Shown here piece by piece: positions 8,395 through 18,787 of a stretch of DNA of 64,000 nucleotides. The notes beneath the pieces are model-generated. The model saw only the letters and a program-made list of their open reading frames with translations, did not search any database and was not told the origin of the DNA. Numbering within the stretch: the first letter of the stretch is position 1; every line of letters starts with the position of its first letter. Source of the stretch: VXNF01 sp965116465 (lineage in GTDB: Bacteria; Actinomycetota; Acidimicrobiia; Acidimicrobiales; CATQHL01); NCBI GenBank assembly GCA_965116465.1, contig OZ220687.1:1798001-1862000 (forward strand), given 5' to 3'. Position numbers and translations under genes: made by a program.

Positions 8395-9678
8395 GTGGCC
8401 GAAGAACTGCTCGCCCGCCATCGCGCGGTGATGCCGAGTTGGCTCGCCCTCTACTACGAGGAGCCGATCGAGTTGACCCGCGGCGAGGGATGCCGCGTCT
8501 GGGACAGCGAGGGCCGCTGCCACCTGGACTTCTTCGGCGGGATCCTCACGACGATGACCGGCTACAACGTGCCGGAGGTGATCGAGGCCATCCGGACACA
8601 GGCCGGCAGGATGCTGCACACCTCCACCCTGTACCTCATCGAGCCGATGGTGGCGCTGGCGGAGAAGATCGCCGGACTCAGCGGCATCGCCGACGCCAAG
8701 GTGTTCTTCACCACTTCGGGTACCGAGGCCAACGACGCGGCCCTCCTGCTGGCCACCAACCACCGCTCCAGCCACGAGATCCTGGCGCTGCGCAACAGCT
8801 ACCACGGCCGCTCGTTCACCACCCAGGCCATCACCGGCAACCGCTTCTGGTCGGCCTCGCGGCTCTCGGGCCTGTCGGTCAGCTTCATCCACGGCGGCTA
8901 CCGGATGCGCAGCCCCTGGCCCGATCACGACGACGAGTCGTACACCGCCGCCTGTACCCAGGACCTGCGCGAGGTCATCGACATGTGCACGACGGGGCAC
9001 GTGGCCGCCCTCATCGCCGAGCCGATCCAGGGCGTGGGCGGCTTCGCGGCGCCCCCCGACGGGTTCTTCGGCGCCATCAAGGAGGTGCTGGACAGCCACG
9101 GCATCCTGTTCATCAGCGACGAGGTGCAGACCGGCTGGGGGCGCACCGGCGAGCACTTCTGGGGTTATCAGGCCCATGGCATCCAACCCGACCTCCTGAC
9201 CTTCGCCAAGGGGGTGGGCAACGGCCTGGCGCTGGGCGGCGTGGTGGCCCGCGCCGAACTCATGGACAGCCTCGGCGCCAACTCCATCTCCACCTTCGGC
9301 GGCAACCCGCTGGTCTGCGCGGGCGCGCTGGCCAACCTGGAGTATCTCCTGGACCACGATCTGCAGACCAACGCCGCCAAGATGGGCAACCGCCTGCGCC
9401 TCGGGCTCGAGCCCGTGGCCGAGGCGACACCGGAAATCGCCGAACTGCGCGGCCGCGGCCTGATGCTGGCGATGGAGTTCAACCATCCGGGCGGCCGCGA
9501 TCCGCATGCGGCCGCCGCCGCGGCGGTGCACGAGGGCGCCCACCGGCGCGGCCTGCTGATCGGCAAGGGCGGGCTGTACGGCAACGTCCTGCGCATCGCC
9601 CCGCCGCTGTGCGTCACCGACGCCGAGATCGACGAAGCCGTCGACATCCTGGCGGCCGCGGCCGCGGACCTTCGCTAG
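8395..9678 (+). CDS. Class III aminotransferase, probably beta-alanine / beta-aminoisobutyrate transaminase
   Basis: A PLP enzyme of 427 residues. The conserved motifs are TTSGTEANDAA near residue 107, the PLP-contacting DEVQTGWGRTG with Asp242, and the Schiff-base lysine Lys272 in LLTFAKGVGNG. It most resembles the alanine-glyoxylate transaminase 2 branch of class III. In this cluster it would convert beta-alanine or beta-aminoisobutyrate to malonate or methylmalonate semialdehyde. The start is a GTG at 8395 with a GGAGGGAGAGG Shine-Dalgarno sequence. The substrate is inferred from context and could also be another omega-amino acid. Confidence 0.85.
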   Translation: MAEELLARHRAVMPSWLALYYEEPIELTRGEGCRVWDSEGRCHLDFFGGILTTMTGYNVPEVIEAIRTQAGRMLHTSTLYLIEPMVALAEKIAGLSGIADAKVFFTTSGTEANDAALLLATNHRSSHEILALRNSYHGRSFTTQAITGNRFWSASRLSGLSVSFIHGGYRMRSPWPDHDDESYTAACTQDLREVIDMCTTGHVAALIAEPIQGVGGFAAPPDGFFGAIKEVLDSHGILFISDEVQTGWGRTGEHFWGYQAHGIQPDLLTFAKGVGNGLALGGVVARAELMDSLGANSISTFGGNPLVCAGALANLEYLLDHDLQTNAAKMGNRLRLGLEPVAEATPEIAELRGRGLMLAMEFNHPGGRDPHAAAAAAVHEGAHRRGLLIGKGGLYGNVLRIAPPLCVTDAEIDEAVDILAAAAADLR

Positions 9679-9758
9679 CGCACGAGGAGGGCCGGCAGCC
9701 GTCACGACCGAATTGCAGCTGGGGCGCCGCCCCGCCGACCACTGAACAGGAGGACGCC

Positions 9759-11174
9759 ATGCGCACGCTCATCGCCGACGGGACGGTCGTCAGCGCCACC
9801 GGACGCGTCCGGGCCGACGTGGTGGTGTCGGGGGAGGTGATCGAGGCCGTGGTCGCCCCCGGCAGCGAGATCGTCGAGAGCCTGCGGCGCAGCGGCGAGA
9901 CGCGCCTCATCGACGCCACCGGCCGCTACGTGGTACCCGGCGGCGTCGACGTCCACACCCACATGGAGTTGCCCTTCGGCGGCACCTACGCCTCGGACAC
10001 CTTCGAGACCGGCACCCGCGCCGCCGCCCACGGCGGGACCACCACCATCGTCGACTTCGCCGTGCAGCGCGAGGGCGAGGACGTGCGCGAATGCCTCGAC
10101 GCCTGGTTCGCCAAGGCCGAGGGGCAGTGCGCCATCGACTACGGCTTCCACATGATCCTGGGCGGCATCGACGAGCGCTCGCTGAAGGAGATGGACACGC
10201 TCGTCAACGACGGCATCACCAGCTTCAAGCTGTTCATGGCCTATCCGGGCGTGCTCTACAGCGACGACGGGAAGATCCTGCAGGCCATGCAGCAGGCCCA
10301 CAACAACGGGGGCCTCATCATGATGCACGCCGAGAACGGCATCGCCATCGACGTCATCGCCGCGCAGGCAGCGGCCCGGGGCCAGACCGACCCGGTGTAC
10401 CACGGCGTCACCCGGCCGCCGCGTCTGGAGGGCGAGGCCACCTACCGCGCCATCCAGCTGGCGCTGGTGGCGGGCACGCCGGTGTACTTCGTGCACCTGT
10501 CGGCCTCCGACGCCCTGGCGCACGTGGCGGCGGCCCGCAACGAGGGCTACAACGTCTTCGCCGAGACCTGCCCGCAGTACCTGTACCTGAACCTGGAGGA
10601 GCACCTCGGCGCCCCCGGCTTCGCCGGCGCCGGCTACGTCTGCTCGCCGCCGCTGCGCAGCCGCCACGAGACCCACCACGCCGACCTGTGGCGCGGCCTG
10701 CGCACCAACGACCTCTGCGTGGTGTCGACCGACCACTGCCCGTTCTGCATGAAGGAGCAGAAGGAACTGGGCCGCGACGACTTCCGGCTCATCCCCAACG
10801 GCCTCGGTGTCGTGGAGCACCGCATGGACCTCATCTACCAGGGTGTGGTGCAGGGCGAGCTGTCGCTGGAGCGCTGGGTGGAGACCTGCGCCACCACGCC
10901 GGCGCGCATGTTCGGGCTGTATCCCCGCAAGGGCAGCATCACGCCGGGGGCCGACGCCGACGTGGTGATCTACAACCCCACCGCCACCAGCCGCATCAGC
11001 GCCGAGACGCACCACATGAACATGGACTACTCGTGCTTCGAGGGCTTCGAGATCGCCGGAGCGGTGGAGACGGTGCTGTCACGTGGCCGGGTGGTGGTCG
11101 ACGGCGGCGACTACCTGGGCAGCCGCGGCGACGGCCGGTACCTGCGGCGCAGCCTGTCGCAGTACCTCCTGTGA
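9759..11174 (+). CDS. Dihydropyrimidinase
   Basis: This zinc hydrolase opens the ring of dihydrouracil or dihydrothymine to the N-carbamoyl beta-amino acid. The 471-residue protein has the metal ligands His66 and His68 (VDVHTHME), the carboxylated lysine Lys157 (SFKLFMAYPG), His190 (MMHAENG) and His246 (FVHLSAS), and the metal-binding aspartate in VSTDHCPF. The ATG at 9759 follows a strong AGGAGG; the same frame is open for 1.3 kb upstream, but that part is a shadow of the aminotransferase gene. Hydantoinases are close relatives. The cluster contents favour the pyrimidine substrate. Confidence 0.92.
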   Translation: MRTLIADGTVVSATGRVRADVVVSGEVIEAVVAPGSEIVESLRRSGETRLIDATGRYVVPGGVDVHTHMELPFGGTYASDTFETGTRAAAHGGTTTIVDFAVQREGEDVRECLDAWFAKAEGQCAIDYGFHMILGGIDERSLKEMDTLVNDGITSFKLFMAYPGVLYSDDGKILQAMQQAHNNGGLIMMHAENGIAIDVIAAQAAARGQTDPVYHGVTRPPRLEGEATYRAIQLALVAGTPVYFVHLSASDALAHVAAARNEGYNVFAETCPQYLYLNLEEHLGAPGFAGAGYVCSPPLRSRHETHHADLWRGLRTNDLCVVSTDHCPFCMKEQKELGRDDFRLIPNGLGVVEHRMDLIYQGVVQGELSLERWVETCATTPARMFGLYPRKGSITPGADADVVIYNPTATSRISAETHHMNMDYSCFEGFEIAGAVETVLSRGRVVVDGGDYLGSRGDGRYLRRSLSQYLL

Positions 11175-11229
11175 GTCCGGCCGCCGGCCGACCGGGTGAC
11201 GACGAACGAGACATGAACAGGGAGCGGAC

Positions 11230-12720
<1,491 letters not shown>

Positions 12721-12753
12721 GCGGCCCGGGCCTCATCGGAGAAAGGAGCCGGC

Positions 12754-13758
12754 ATGGATTTCGGCCTCGTCCTGCAGACCGACCCGCCCGCACGGCGGGT
12801 CGTCGACCGCACCGCCCGCGCCGAGGAGCTCGGCTTCAGCCACTCCTACACCTTCGACTCCCACGTGCTGTGGCAGGAGCCGTTCGTGATCTATTCCCAG
12901 ATGCTGGCGGCCACCGAGAACATGGTGGTGGGGCCGATGGTCACCAATCCCGGCACCCGGGACTGGACGGTGACCGCTTCACTGTTCGCCACCCTCAACG
13001 ACACATTCGGCGAGCGCACCGTGTGCGGCATCGGGCGCGGCGACTCGGCCATGCGGGTCATCGGCCACAAGCCCTGCACGCTCGCAACGCTGGCCGAGGC
13101 GATGGAGGTCATCAAGGGTCTGGCCGAGGGGCGTGAGGTGACCTACAACGGTCAACAGCTGCGGATTCCCTGGCGAGCCGACGGCAGCCTGCCGATGTGG
13201 ATGGCCGCCTACGGTCCGAGAGCGCTGGCACTGTGCGGTTCCCGGACCGATGGCTTCATCCTGCAACTCGCCGACGTGGACATCGCCGCCTGGACCATCG
13301 GTGCGGTGCGGGCCGCCGCCGCCGACGCCGGGCGCGACCCCGACGAGTTGACGATCTGCGTGGCGGCGCCCGCCTACGTGGGCGACGACCTCCCGCACCA
13401 GCGCGACCAGGTGCGCTGGTTCGGCGGCATGGTCGGCAATCACGTGGCGGACCTGGTGGCGCGCTACGGCGGCGACGGCTCGGGTGTGCCGCGGGCGCTG
13501 ACCGACTACATCGAGGGCCGGGAGGGCTACGACTACAGCGAGCACGGCCGCTCGGGAAACGTCCACACGGAGTTCGTGCCCGACGAGATCGTGGACCGGT
13601 TCTGCCTCCTCGGTCCGCCCGAGGCACACGTCATGCGGCTCCGGGAACTGGCAGACCTGGGGGTCGACCAGTTCGCCGTCTACCTGATGCACGACCAGCC
13701 GGACGAGACGCTGGAGGCGTACGGCGGCATCATCGCCGACATGGCGGGGGCGGGCTGA
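12754..13758 (+). CDS. LLM-class (luciferase-like) flavin/F420-dependent oxidoreductase
   Basis: A 334-residue TIM-barrel protein of the bacterial luciferase-like superfamily. Features include MDFGLVLQTDPP at the N-terminus, VVGPMVTNPGTRDW, TVCGIGRGDSAMRVIG and MAAYGPRALAL. These match the F420-dependent reductase side of the superfamily more than RutA-type monooxygenases. Its place between mmsA and the transporter suggests a redox step on a pyrimidine or related ring. No dihydropyrimidine dehydrogenase gene is in the window, so it may supply the reduction step (inference). The spacing to both neighbours is short (33 and 7 bp). The start ATG follows GAAAGGAG. Confidence 0.82.
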   Translation: MDFGLVLQTDPPARRVVDRTARAEELGFSHSYTFDSHVLWQEPFVIYSQMLAATENMVVGPMVTNPGTRDWTVTASLFATLNDTFGERTVCGIGRGDSAMRVIGHKPCTLATLAEAMEVIKGLAEGREVTYNGQQLRIPWRADGSLPMWMAAYGPRALALCGSRTDGFILQLADVDIAAWTIGAVRAAAADAGRDPDELTICVAAPAYVGDDLPHQRDQVRWFGGMVGNHVADLVARYGGDGSGVPRALTDYIEGREGYDYSEHGRSGNVHTEFVPDEIVDRFCLLGPPEAHVMRLRELADLGVDQFAVYLMHDQPDETLEAYGGIIADMAGAG

Positions 13759-13765
13759 GAAGACC

Positions 13766-14665
13766 GTGGCCGACGCCTCGACGACTCGCCGGGCCCGGAC
13801 CCGCCGGACGCTGATCTTCGCCGTTTTCCTGGTGGTCCTGGCGCTGCTGTACACCGGCTACAAGGCGTTCGGCCAGGCCATCGACGACACCCAGCGGGAC
13901 TGGTGGGTCGTCGGATCGTTCCTGCCGCGCAGCGACGACAAGAACATGCCACCCGTGCTGGACATCCTGGCGGAGTTCGGCGAGGCCCCCCGTGCGGGCG
14001 GCACCACCATCGGCCGGCTCACGCTCGACGGGGCACTGTTCACCCTGCGGGAGGCCGCCGTGGGCTTCGTCGCCGGCACGATCATCGGGCTCGCCATCGC
14101 CGTCGTGCTGCTGCAGTCGCGGCGCGCCGAGCGCGGCGTGCTCCCGTACGTGATCGCCAGCCAGACCGTTCCCCTCATCGCAATCGCCCCGATCGTGGTC
14201 GTGTGGGGGCGCACGGGCCTCGAGTTCCTGCCGTGGGAGTGGAAGGACTGGATGTCGGTCTCGCTGATCGCTACCTACCTCACGTTCTTCCCGGTCGCGG
14301 TGAACGGGTTGCGGGGGCTCCAGTCACCGTCGCCGGAGGCGACCGAGCTGATGCAGTCCTACGCCGCAAGCCGGCGCCAGGTGCTGCGGCGGCTGCAACT
14401 GCCGGCATCGCTGCCGTTCCTGTTCCCGGCGCTGCGCATCGCCGCCACGGCCAGCGTCGTCGGCGCCATCGTGGGGGAGATCTCCGCCGGCGTGCGCGGT
14501 GGCCTCGGCCGCTTGATCCTGGACTTCGCCGGCAAGTACATCACCGGTCCCGAGCGGCTCTACGTGGCGATCATCGGCGCATGCATCACCGGTCTGGTGG
14601 CGGTGGGTGTGGTGGCCGCGGCCGAGCGGCTGCTGCTGACAAGACGCGGGATCGTGGCCCAGTGA
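13766..14665 (+). CDS. ABC transporter permease (NMT1/TauC type), first copy
   Basis: An inner-membrane permease of 299 residues with an N-terminal anchor (IFAVFLVVLALLYTGY), about six membrane segments and the EAA loop contacting the ATPase (ATELMQSYAASRRQVLRRLQLPASLPFLFPALR). It belongs to the taurine/nitrate/thiamine-precursor permease family. The GTG start lies 7 bp after the LLM gene. The stop overlaps the GTG of the ATPase gene by 4 bases. It should form a heterodimer with the second permease encoded at 15483. Substrate is inferred to be a pyrimidine or its degradation intermediate. Confidence 0.88.
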   Translation: MADASTTRRARTRRTLIFAVFLVVLALLYTGYKAFGQAIDDTQRDWWVVGSFLPRSDDKNMPPVLDILAEFGEAPRAGGTTIGRLTLDGALFTLREAAVGFVAGTIIGLAIAVVLLQSRRAERGVLPYVIASQTVPLIAIAPIVVVWGRTGLEFLPWEWKDWMSVSLIATYLTFFPVAVNGLRGLQSPSPEATELMQSYAASRRQVLRRLQLPASLPFLFPALRIAATASVVGAIVGEISAGVRGGLGRLILDFAGKYITGPERLYVAIIGACITGLVAVGVVAAAERLLLTRRGIVAQ

Positions 14666-15486
14666 ACGCCGCGGAGCCGCAGGGAGGAGCCGGAGAGGTG
14701 GCGCAGGACCTGGTACTGGAGATCGCAGGACTCGAGAAGACGTTCAATCCCGGCCGGACGAACGCCGTGACGGCCATTTCCGGCCTCGACCTGTCGGTGC
14801 GGCCCCGGGAGTTCGTGTCGATCATCGGCCCCTCCGGTTGCGGCAAGAGCACGCTGCTGCGGCTCGTCGGGGGGCTGATCGATCCCACCGCGGGTGACCT
14901 GTCCGTCAACGGCCGCAGCGCGCAGGAGGCCCGGCTGGCACGCGACTACGGGATGGTGTTCCAGGCCGCAGGATTGTTGGACTGGCGCTCGGCGATCCGC
15001 AACGTGGAACTGCCGCTGGAGTTGATGGGCTGGTCGAAGAGCCGCCGCCGGTCGCGCGCCATCGAGATGCTGGAGCTGGTGGACCTCGGCGGGTTCGTCT
15101 CCCACTACCCCAGCGAGCTCTCGGGAGGCATGCAGCAGCGGGTCTCGATCGCCAGGGCGCTCAGCTTCGAGCCGGCGCTGCTGCTGATGGACGAGCCGTT
15201 CGGCGCCCTCGATGAGATGACCCGCGAGTACATGCAGACCGAGTTGCTGAAGATCTGGCGCGAGACGGCGACCACGGTCATCTTCATCACCCACTCCATT
15301 CCCGAGGCGGTGTTCCTGTCCACCCGGGTCGCGGTGATGTCGCCCCGGCCGGCTCGCATCGCCGCCGAGATCCCCATTGATCTTCCCGATCGCACGCCGG
15401 CGGCGCGCGACACGGAGGAGTTCTTCCGCAGTGTCTCGCTGGTGCGGCGCACGCTGCGGTCGGTGGAACGCGAGGAGTCCCCGTGA
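14662..15486 (+). CDS. ABC transporter ATP-binding protein (NMT1/TauB type)
   Basis: A 274-residue ATPase that powers the importer. Walker A is GPSGCGKST, the signature LSGGMQQRVSIARAL, Walker B LLLMDEPFGALDEMTR, and the switch histidine is in FITHSIPEAVFLSTRV. The GTG at 14662 overlaps the permease stop; a GTG at 14698 is an alternative start. The 3' end overlaps the second permease gene by 4 bases. The three membrane genes are therefore one tightly coupled unit. Confidence 0.9.
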   Translation: MNAAEPQGGAGEVAQDLVLEIAGLEKTFNPGRTNAVTAISGLDLSVRPREFVSIIGPSGCGKSTLLRLVGGLIDPTAGDLSVNGRSAQEARLARDYGMVFQAAGLLDWRSAIRNVELPLELMGWSKSRRRSRAIEMLELVDLGGFVSHYPSELSGGMQQRVSIARALSFEPALLLMDEPFGALDEMTREYMQTELLKIWRETATTVIFITHSIPEAVFLSTRVAVMSPRPARIAAEIPIDLPDRTPAARDTEEFFRSVSLVRRTLRSVEREESP

Positions 15487-16259
15487 AGCGTCTGCGCGGC
15501 GGCACCTGGCTCCCGCCCACCGTCTTCGGCGCGGCGGCGCTGGTGCTGTGGGAGTTGGTGCTGTGGGCGACCGACCCCGAGGGTTTCGTGCTGCCGCGGC
15601 CCAGCGAGATCGCCATCGCGCTGGGCGAGAACATCTCCGACGTGTGGGCGGCCTCGCGGGTCACGGGATTCATCATTCTCAGCGGACTCGCGGGCGGCGT
15701 CGTGCTGGGCGCGGTGGCCGCCCTGGTCGTGATCCGCTTCCGGACCGCCAACGAGACCCTGACCCCGCTGGCGGTGGCCATCAACGCCATCCCGATCATC
15801 GCCCTGGCGCCGTTGTTCAACAACTGGCTGGGGATCACCTCGCCGCGCTCCAACCAGGCCGTGGTGGTGCTGCTGGTGTTCTTCCCGGTGTTCATCAACA
15901 CCGTTCGCGGACTCAGCGAGGTGGACGACGAACAGGTCGAACTGATGCAGTCCTACGCGGCGAGCGACTGGCGCATCATGCGCACGGTCCGCATCCCGAA
16001 CGCGCTGCCGTTCTTCTTCACGGCGCTGCGCCTGGTGGCGTCGCTGGCGGTCATTGCCGCCATCGTGGTGGAGTACTTCGGCGGGCGCCAGGACACCCTG
16101 GGCAACATCATCACGCAGAATGCCCAGTTCACAAGGTACGACGTGGCGTGGGCGGCCGTTGTGGCCGGCAGCATCGTGGGCATCGCCCTCTATTTCGCGG
16201 CGCTGCTGCTCGAAAGACTCGTGACGGGCCGGTACGCCCGGGCGTCGGCCGCCGCTTGA
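15483..16259 (+). CDS. ABC transporter permease (NMT1/TauC type), second copy
   Basis: A 258-residue permease related to the first one, with about six membrane segments and an EAA loop of the same form (VELMQSYAASDWRIMRTVRIPNALPFFFTALR). Two different permease genes around one ATPase gene indicate a heterodimeric channel. The GTG start overlaps the ATPase stop. The gene is followed after 85 bp by the substrate-binding protein gene. Confidence 0.88.
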   Translation: MKRLRGGTWLPPTVFGAAALVLWELVLWATDPEGFVLPRPSEIAIALGENISDVWAASRVTGFIILSGLAGGVVLGAVAALVVIRFRTANETLTPLAVAINAIPIIALAPLFNNWLGITSPRSNQAVVVLLVFFPVFINTVRGLSEVDDEQVELMQSYAASDWRIMRTVRIPNALPFFFTALRLVASLAVIAAIVVEYFGGRQDTLGNIITQNAQFTRYDVAWAAVVAGSIVGIALYFAALLLERLVTGRYARASAAA

Positions 16260-16344
16260 GCGGTCACGACAGAATCTCGGGGTGGGATCCTCGTACCCCG
16301 CCCACCGAGAAAAGGGGAAGACACCAAACATGAAAGGGGAGACG

Positions 16345-17805
16345 ATGAAGACTCCGAAGAAGACGACCACCTGGAGGCTGCTGGCGACCGTCTTGGCCGT
16401 CAGCGTCGTCGCGGCGGCATGCGCCGCGGACGACGGAGCTGCTGACGAGGCGGCTGCGGCGATGAGCCAGGCGCAGGCAGCTCAGGATGATGCCGGCATT
16501 GCGTCGGCGGAGGCGCAGGCCGCGGCGGCCCAGGCAGGGCAGGCGCAGGCCGCGGCGGACGCAGCGGCGGCCGCGGCGGCATTGGCCCAGGCCACCGCAG
16601 AGGGCAACCAGGCGGCCGTCGCCCAAGCCGAGGCCGATCTTGCGGCAGCGCAGGAGGCGGCGGAGGCCGCACGATCCGATGCCGCGGCAGCGCAGCAGGA
16701 GGCCGACGAGGCGCGGACCGCTGCCGAGGCCGCCGAGCAGGCCGCAGAGGCCGCAACCGCGGAAGCAGCAGCCATGGGTGGATGCGACGGATTGACCGAG
16801 GTCGTCGTACAGCTGCAGTGGTTCACGCAGTCGCAGTTCGCCGGCTACTACGCCGCCCACGACCAGGGCCTCTACGAGGACCTGTGCCTCGACGTGACCA
16901 TCCTGGAGGGCGGCGTGGAGATCGTCCCGATCCCGGTGCTGGACTCCGGCGGAGCCGACTTCGCCGTGTCGTGGGTGCCGCGGGGGCTGGTGCCCCGCGA
17001 GGAGGGTGCCGACGTGGTCAACATCGCTCAGATCTTCGAGCGCAGCGCCACCCTGCAGGTGTCGTGGGCCGATTCGGGCATCGAGGGCGTCGAGGACCTG
17101 GCCGGCAAGACCGTCGGCAACTGGGGCTTCGGCAACGAGTTCGAGCTGCTGGCCGGCTTGCGCCGCAATGGCATCGATCCCGACAGCGACGTGACCCTGG
17201 TGCAGCAGAACTTCGACATGTCGGCGCTGCTGAACCGGGAGATCGACGCCGCCCAGGCCATGATCTACAACGAGTACGCCCAGGTGCTGGAGGCCATCAA
17301 CCCCGACACCGGGGAGCTGTACCAGCCCTCCGACCTCGTGGTCATCGACTGGAACGACGTGGGTACGGCCATGCTGCAGGACGCCATCTGGGCCGACGCA
17401 GGCCGTCTCGACAGCGACGCCGCCTACCGCGACACCGCCGTGCGGTTCGTACAGGGCACGATGGCCGGTTGGATCTGGTGCCGCGACAACCCCGACGCCT
17501 GTGTCGACGTGGTGCTCGACAACGCCCCGACCCTGGGCCGCTCGCACCAGACCTGGCAGTTGAACGAGATCAGCGCCCTGATCTGGCCGTCCAGCAACGG
17601 CATCGGCGTGATGGACGAGGATCTGTGGAACCAGACGGTCGACGTCGCGGTGACCGAGGGCATCCTCTCGGCCGAACCGGCAGGTGAGGCCTACCGTACC
17701 GACATCGCGCTGGAGGCCATCGCCAACCTCCAGGCTGCAGGTCTGGACACCGACGGCAGCGGCTGGAGCCGCGTCACCGTCGTCCTGAACGAGGGCGGCG
17801 AGTAG
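16345..17805 (+). CDS. Substrate-binding lipoprotein of the NMT1/THI5-like ABC importer, with a long Ala-rich coiled-coil spacer
   Basis: A 486-residue extracytoplasmic binding protein. The ATG at 16345 follows AAAGGGGAG. The signal peptide ends in the lipobox VAAAC (lipidated Cys near residue 26). Residues about 35-150 are almost only Ala, Gln, Glu and Asp and predict a long coiled coil, which is unusual between a lipid anchor and a binding domain. The NMT1/THI5 fold follows, beginning VVVQLQWFTQSQFAGYYAAHDQ. Relatives bind hydroxymethylpyrimidine, riboflavin or other heterocycles, so a pyrimidine ligand fits the cluster (inference). Confidence 0.88.
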   Translation: MKTPKKTTTWRLLATVLAVSVVAAACAADDGAADEAAAAMSQAQAAQDDAGIASAEAQAAAAQAGQAQAAADAAAAAAALAQATAEGNQAAVAQAEADLAAAQEAAEAARSDAAAAQQEADEARTAAEAAEQAAEAATAEAAAMGGCDGLTEVVVQLQWFTQSQFAGYYAAHDQGLYEDLCLDVTILEGGVEIVPIPVLDSGGADFAVSWVPRGLVPREEGADVVNIAQIFERSATLQVSWADSGIEGVEDLAGKTVGNWGFGNEFELLAGLRRNGIDPDSDVTLVQQNFDMSALLNREIDAAQAMIYNEYAQVLEAINPDTGELYQPSDLVVIDWNDVGTAMLQDAIWADAGRLDSDAAYRDTAVRFVQGTMAGWIWCRDNPDACVDVVLDNAPTLGRSHQTWQLNEISALIWPSSNGIGVMDEDLWNQTVDVAVTEGILSAEPAGEAYRTDIALEAIANLQAAGLDTDGSGWSRVTVVLNEGGE

Positions 17806-17821
17806 CCAAACCACTCAGGGA

Positions 17822-17854
17822 GTCGCCGGCGGTCGATTAGCGGCCGCTGGCGAC
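17822..17854. terminator. Hairpin after the substrate-binding protein gene
   Basis: GTCGCCGGCGG and CCGCTGGCGAC can pair over 11 bp with one G-T pair around an 11-nt loop, 16 bp after the stop codon. There is no T-tract, so this is a likely but not certain terminator of the nine-gene cluster. Confidence 0.5.
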
Positions 17855-17875
17855 CCCTCCTGCCGCGTTCCGGGC

Positions 17876-17938
17876 GGGGATGCCGGTGGCGCTCCGGCGG
17901 CCTCGGAATGGCCGCCTGCGCTGTCCCCCGGCATCCCC
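17876..17938. terminator. Long compound hairpin between convergent genes
   Basis: A perfect 11-bp outer stem (GGGGATGCCGG / CCGGCATCCCC) encloses a second stem (GGCGGCC / GGCCGCC). It lies between the plus-strand transporter cluster and the minus-strand peroxidase gene and would stop transcription from both sides. Confidence 0.6.
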
Positions 17939-17975
17939 GCCCTCGCGGTTTGCGGTTGTCCGGGGGCGCTCCGCG

Positions 17976-18548
17976 TCAGGAGCGGCCCATTGTGTAGAAC
18001 TCGTCGTTGGGGCGCATGGCGGTGAGGTGGGCCATGCGGTTGGACATGGCGAACAGCGCCGTGATGGCGCCGATGTCCCAGATGTCCTCGTCGCTGAAGC
18101 CGTGGGCCCGCAGTTCGTCGTGGTCAGCGGGATCCACCGATCCCGGCTCGTTGCAGAGCTTCAGGGCGAAGTCGAGCATGGCTCGCTGGCGGTCGCTGAT
18201 GTCGGCCTGGGCGGGGTCGATGGCAACTTGGTCGGCCAGCAGCGGGTCCTTTGAGCGGATCCGCAGCACGGCGCCGTGGGCAACGGTGCAGTAGAGGCAG
18301 TCGTTGGCCGCGCTGGTGGCGACCACGATCATCTCCCGCTCGGCGAGCGTCAGCCCGCCCTCGCCGGCCATGAGCGCATCGTGGTAGGCCAGGAAGGCCC
18401 GCAGCTCGGCGGGCCGGTGAGCCATCGCCAGGAACACGTTGGGCACGAAGCCGGTCTTCGCCGCCACCTCCTCGATGCGCTCCTGCAGGTCCTCGGGGAT
18501 GTCGGCCAGATCGGGCACGGGGAACGATGAGATCGGCTGCTCACTCAT
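17976..18548 (-). CDS. Peroxidase-related enzyme of the carboxymuconolactone decarboxylase/AhpD family
   Basis: A 190-residue all-helical protein with the AhpD-type redox motif CLYCTVAHGA (Cys-x-x-Cys with the following His). It fits the 'uncharacterised peroxidase-related enzyme' group. It could reduce peroxides through a dithiol relay; no partner gene is nearby. A TAGGCT box lies exactly 6 nt before the ATG, so the mRNA is probably leaderless. Confidence 0.85.
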   Translation of the reverse strand: MSEQPISSFPVPDLADIPEDLQERIEEVAAKTGFVPNVFLAMAHRPAELRAFLAYHDALMAGEGGLTLAEREMIVVATSAANDCLYCTVAHGAVLRIRSKDPLLADQVAIDPAQADISDRQRAMLDFALKLCNEPGSVDPADHDELRAHGFSDEDIWDIGAITALFAMSNRMAHLTAMRPNDEFYTMGRS

Positions 18549-18554
18549 GCTGCG

Positions 18555-18560
18555 AGCCTA
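18555..18560 (-). promoter_or_regulatory. -10 box TAGGCT, leaderless promoter of the AhpD-like gene
   Basis: TAGGCT is followed by 6 nt (CGCAGC) and the ATG at 18548 on the minus strand. Transcription should start at or next to the start codon. Confidence 0.55.
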
Positions 18561-18618
18561 CCCAGCGCCTCTCCGCGGGCTCCCCGGCGATCGGCGGGAT
18601 ATCATGCTGCGTTCACGG

Positions 18619-18709
18619 AGAGGTGGCCGAGTCCGGTTGAAGGCGCTCCCCTGCTAAGGGAGTAAGGGTCACAAGCCCTTCGTGGGTTCAAATCCCACCC
18701 TCTCCGCCA
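18619..18709 (+). tRNA. tRNA-Ser (anticodon GCU), CCA encoded
   Basis: The acceptor stem GGAGAGG pairs with CCTCTCC, followed by discriminator G and an encoded CCA (18707-18709). The anticodon stem CTCCC/GGGAG encloses CTGCTAA, giving anticodon GCU for AGC/AGU serine codons. The long variable arm typical of serine tRNAs and the T-loop GGTTCAAATCC are present. Confidence 0.95.
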
Positions 18710-18770
18710 CAGTTTCCTCTGACCTGCGGTCTCGCGCTTCGCGCCCGGCGGGTTTCGGAGCGGTGACGCT

Positions 18771-18776
18771 TAGGCT
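18771..18776 (+). promoter_or_regulatory. -10 box TAGGCT upstream of the EamA transporter gene
   Basis: TAGGCT ends 11 nt before the ATG at 18788. A start about 7 nt after the box would leave a leader of only about 5 nt. Confidence 0.45.
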
Positions 18777-18787
18777 CGCCCTCGATC

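Noticed and set aside
8439..9758. Long in-frame open extension upstream of dihydropyrimidinase (over 1.3 kb)
   Set aside because: It overlaps the aminotransferase gene in another frame, has Arg/Pro-rich shadow composition, and the dihydropyrimidinase ATG at 9759 has a strong AGGAGG.
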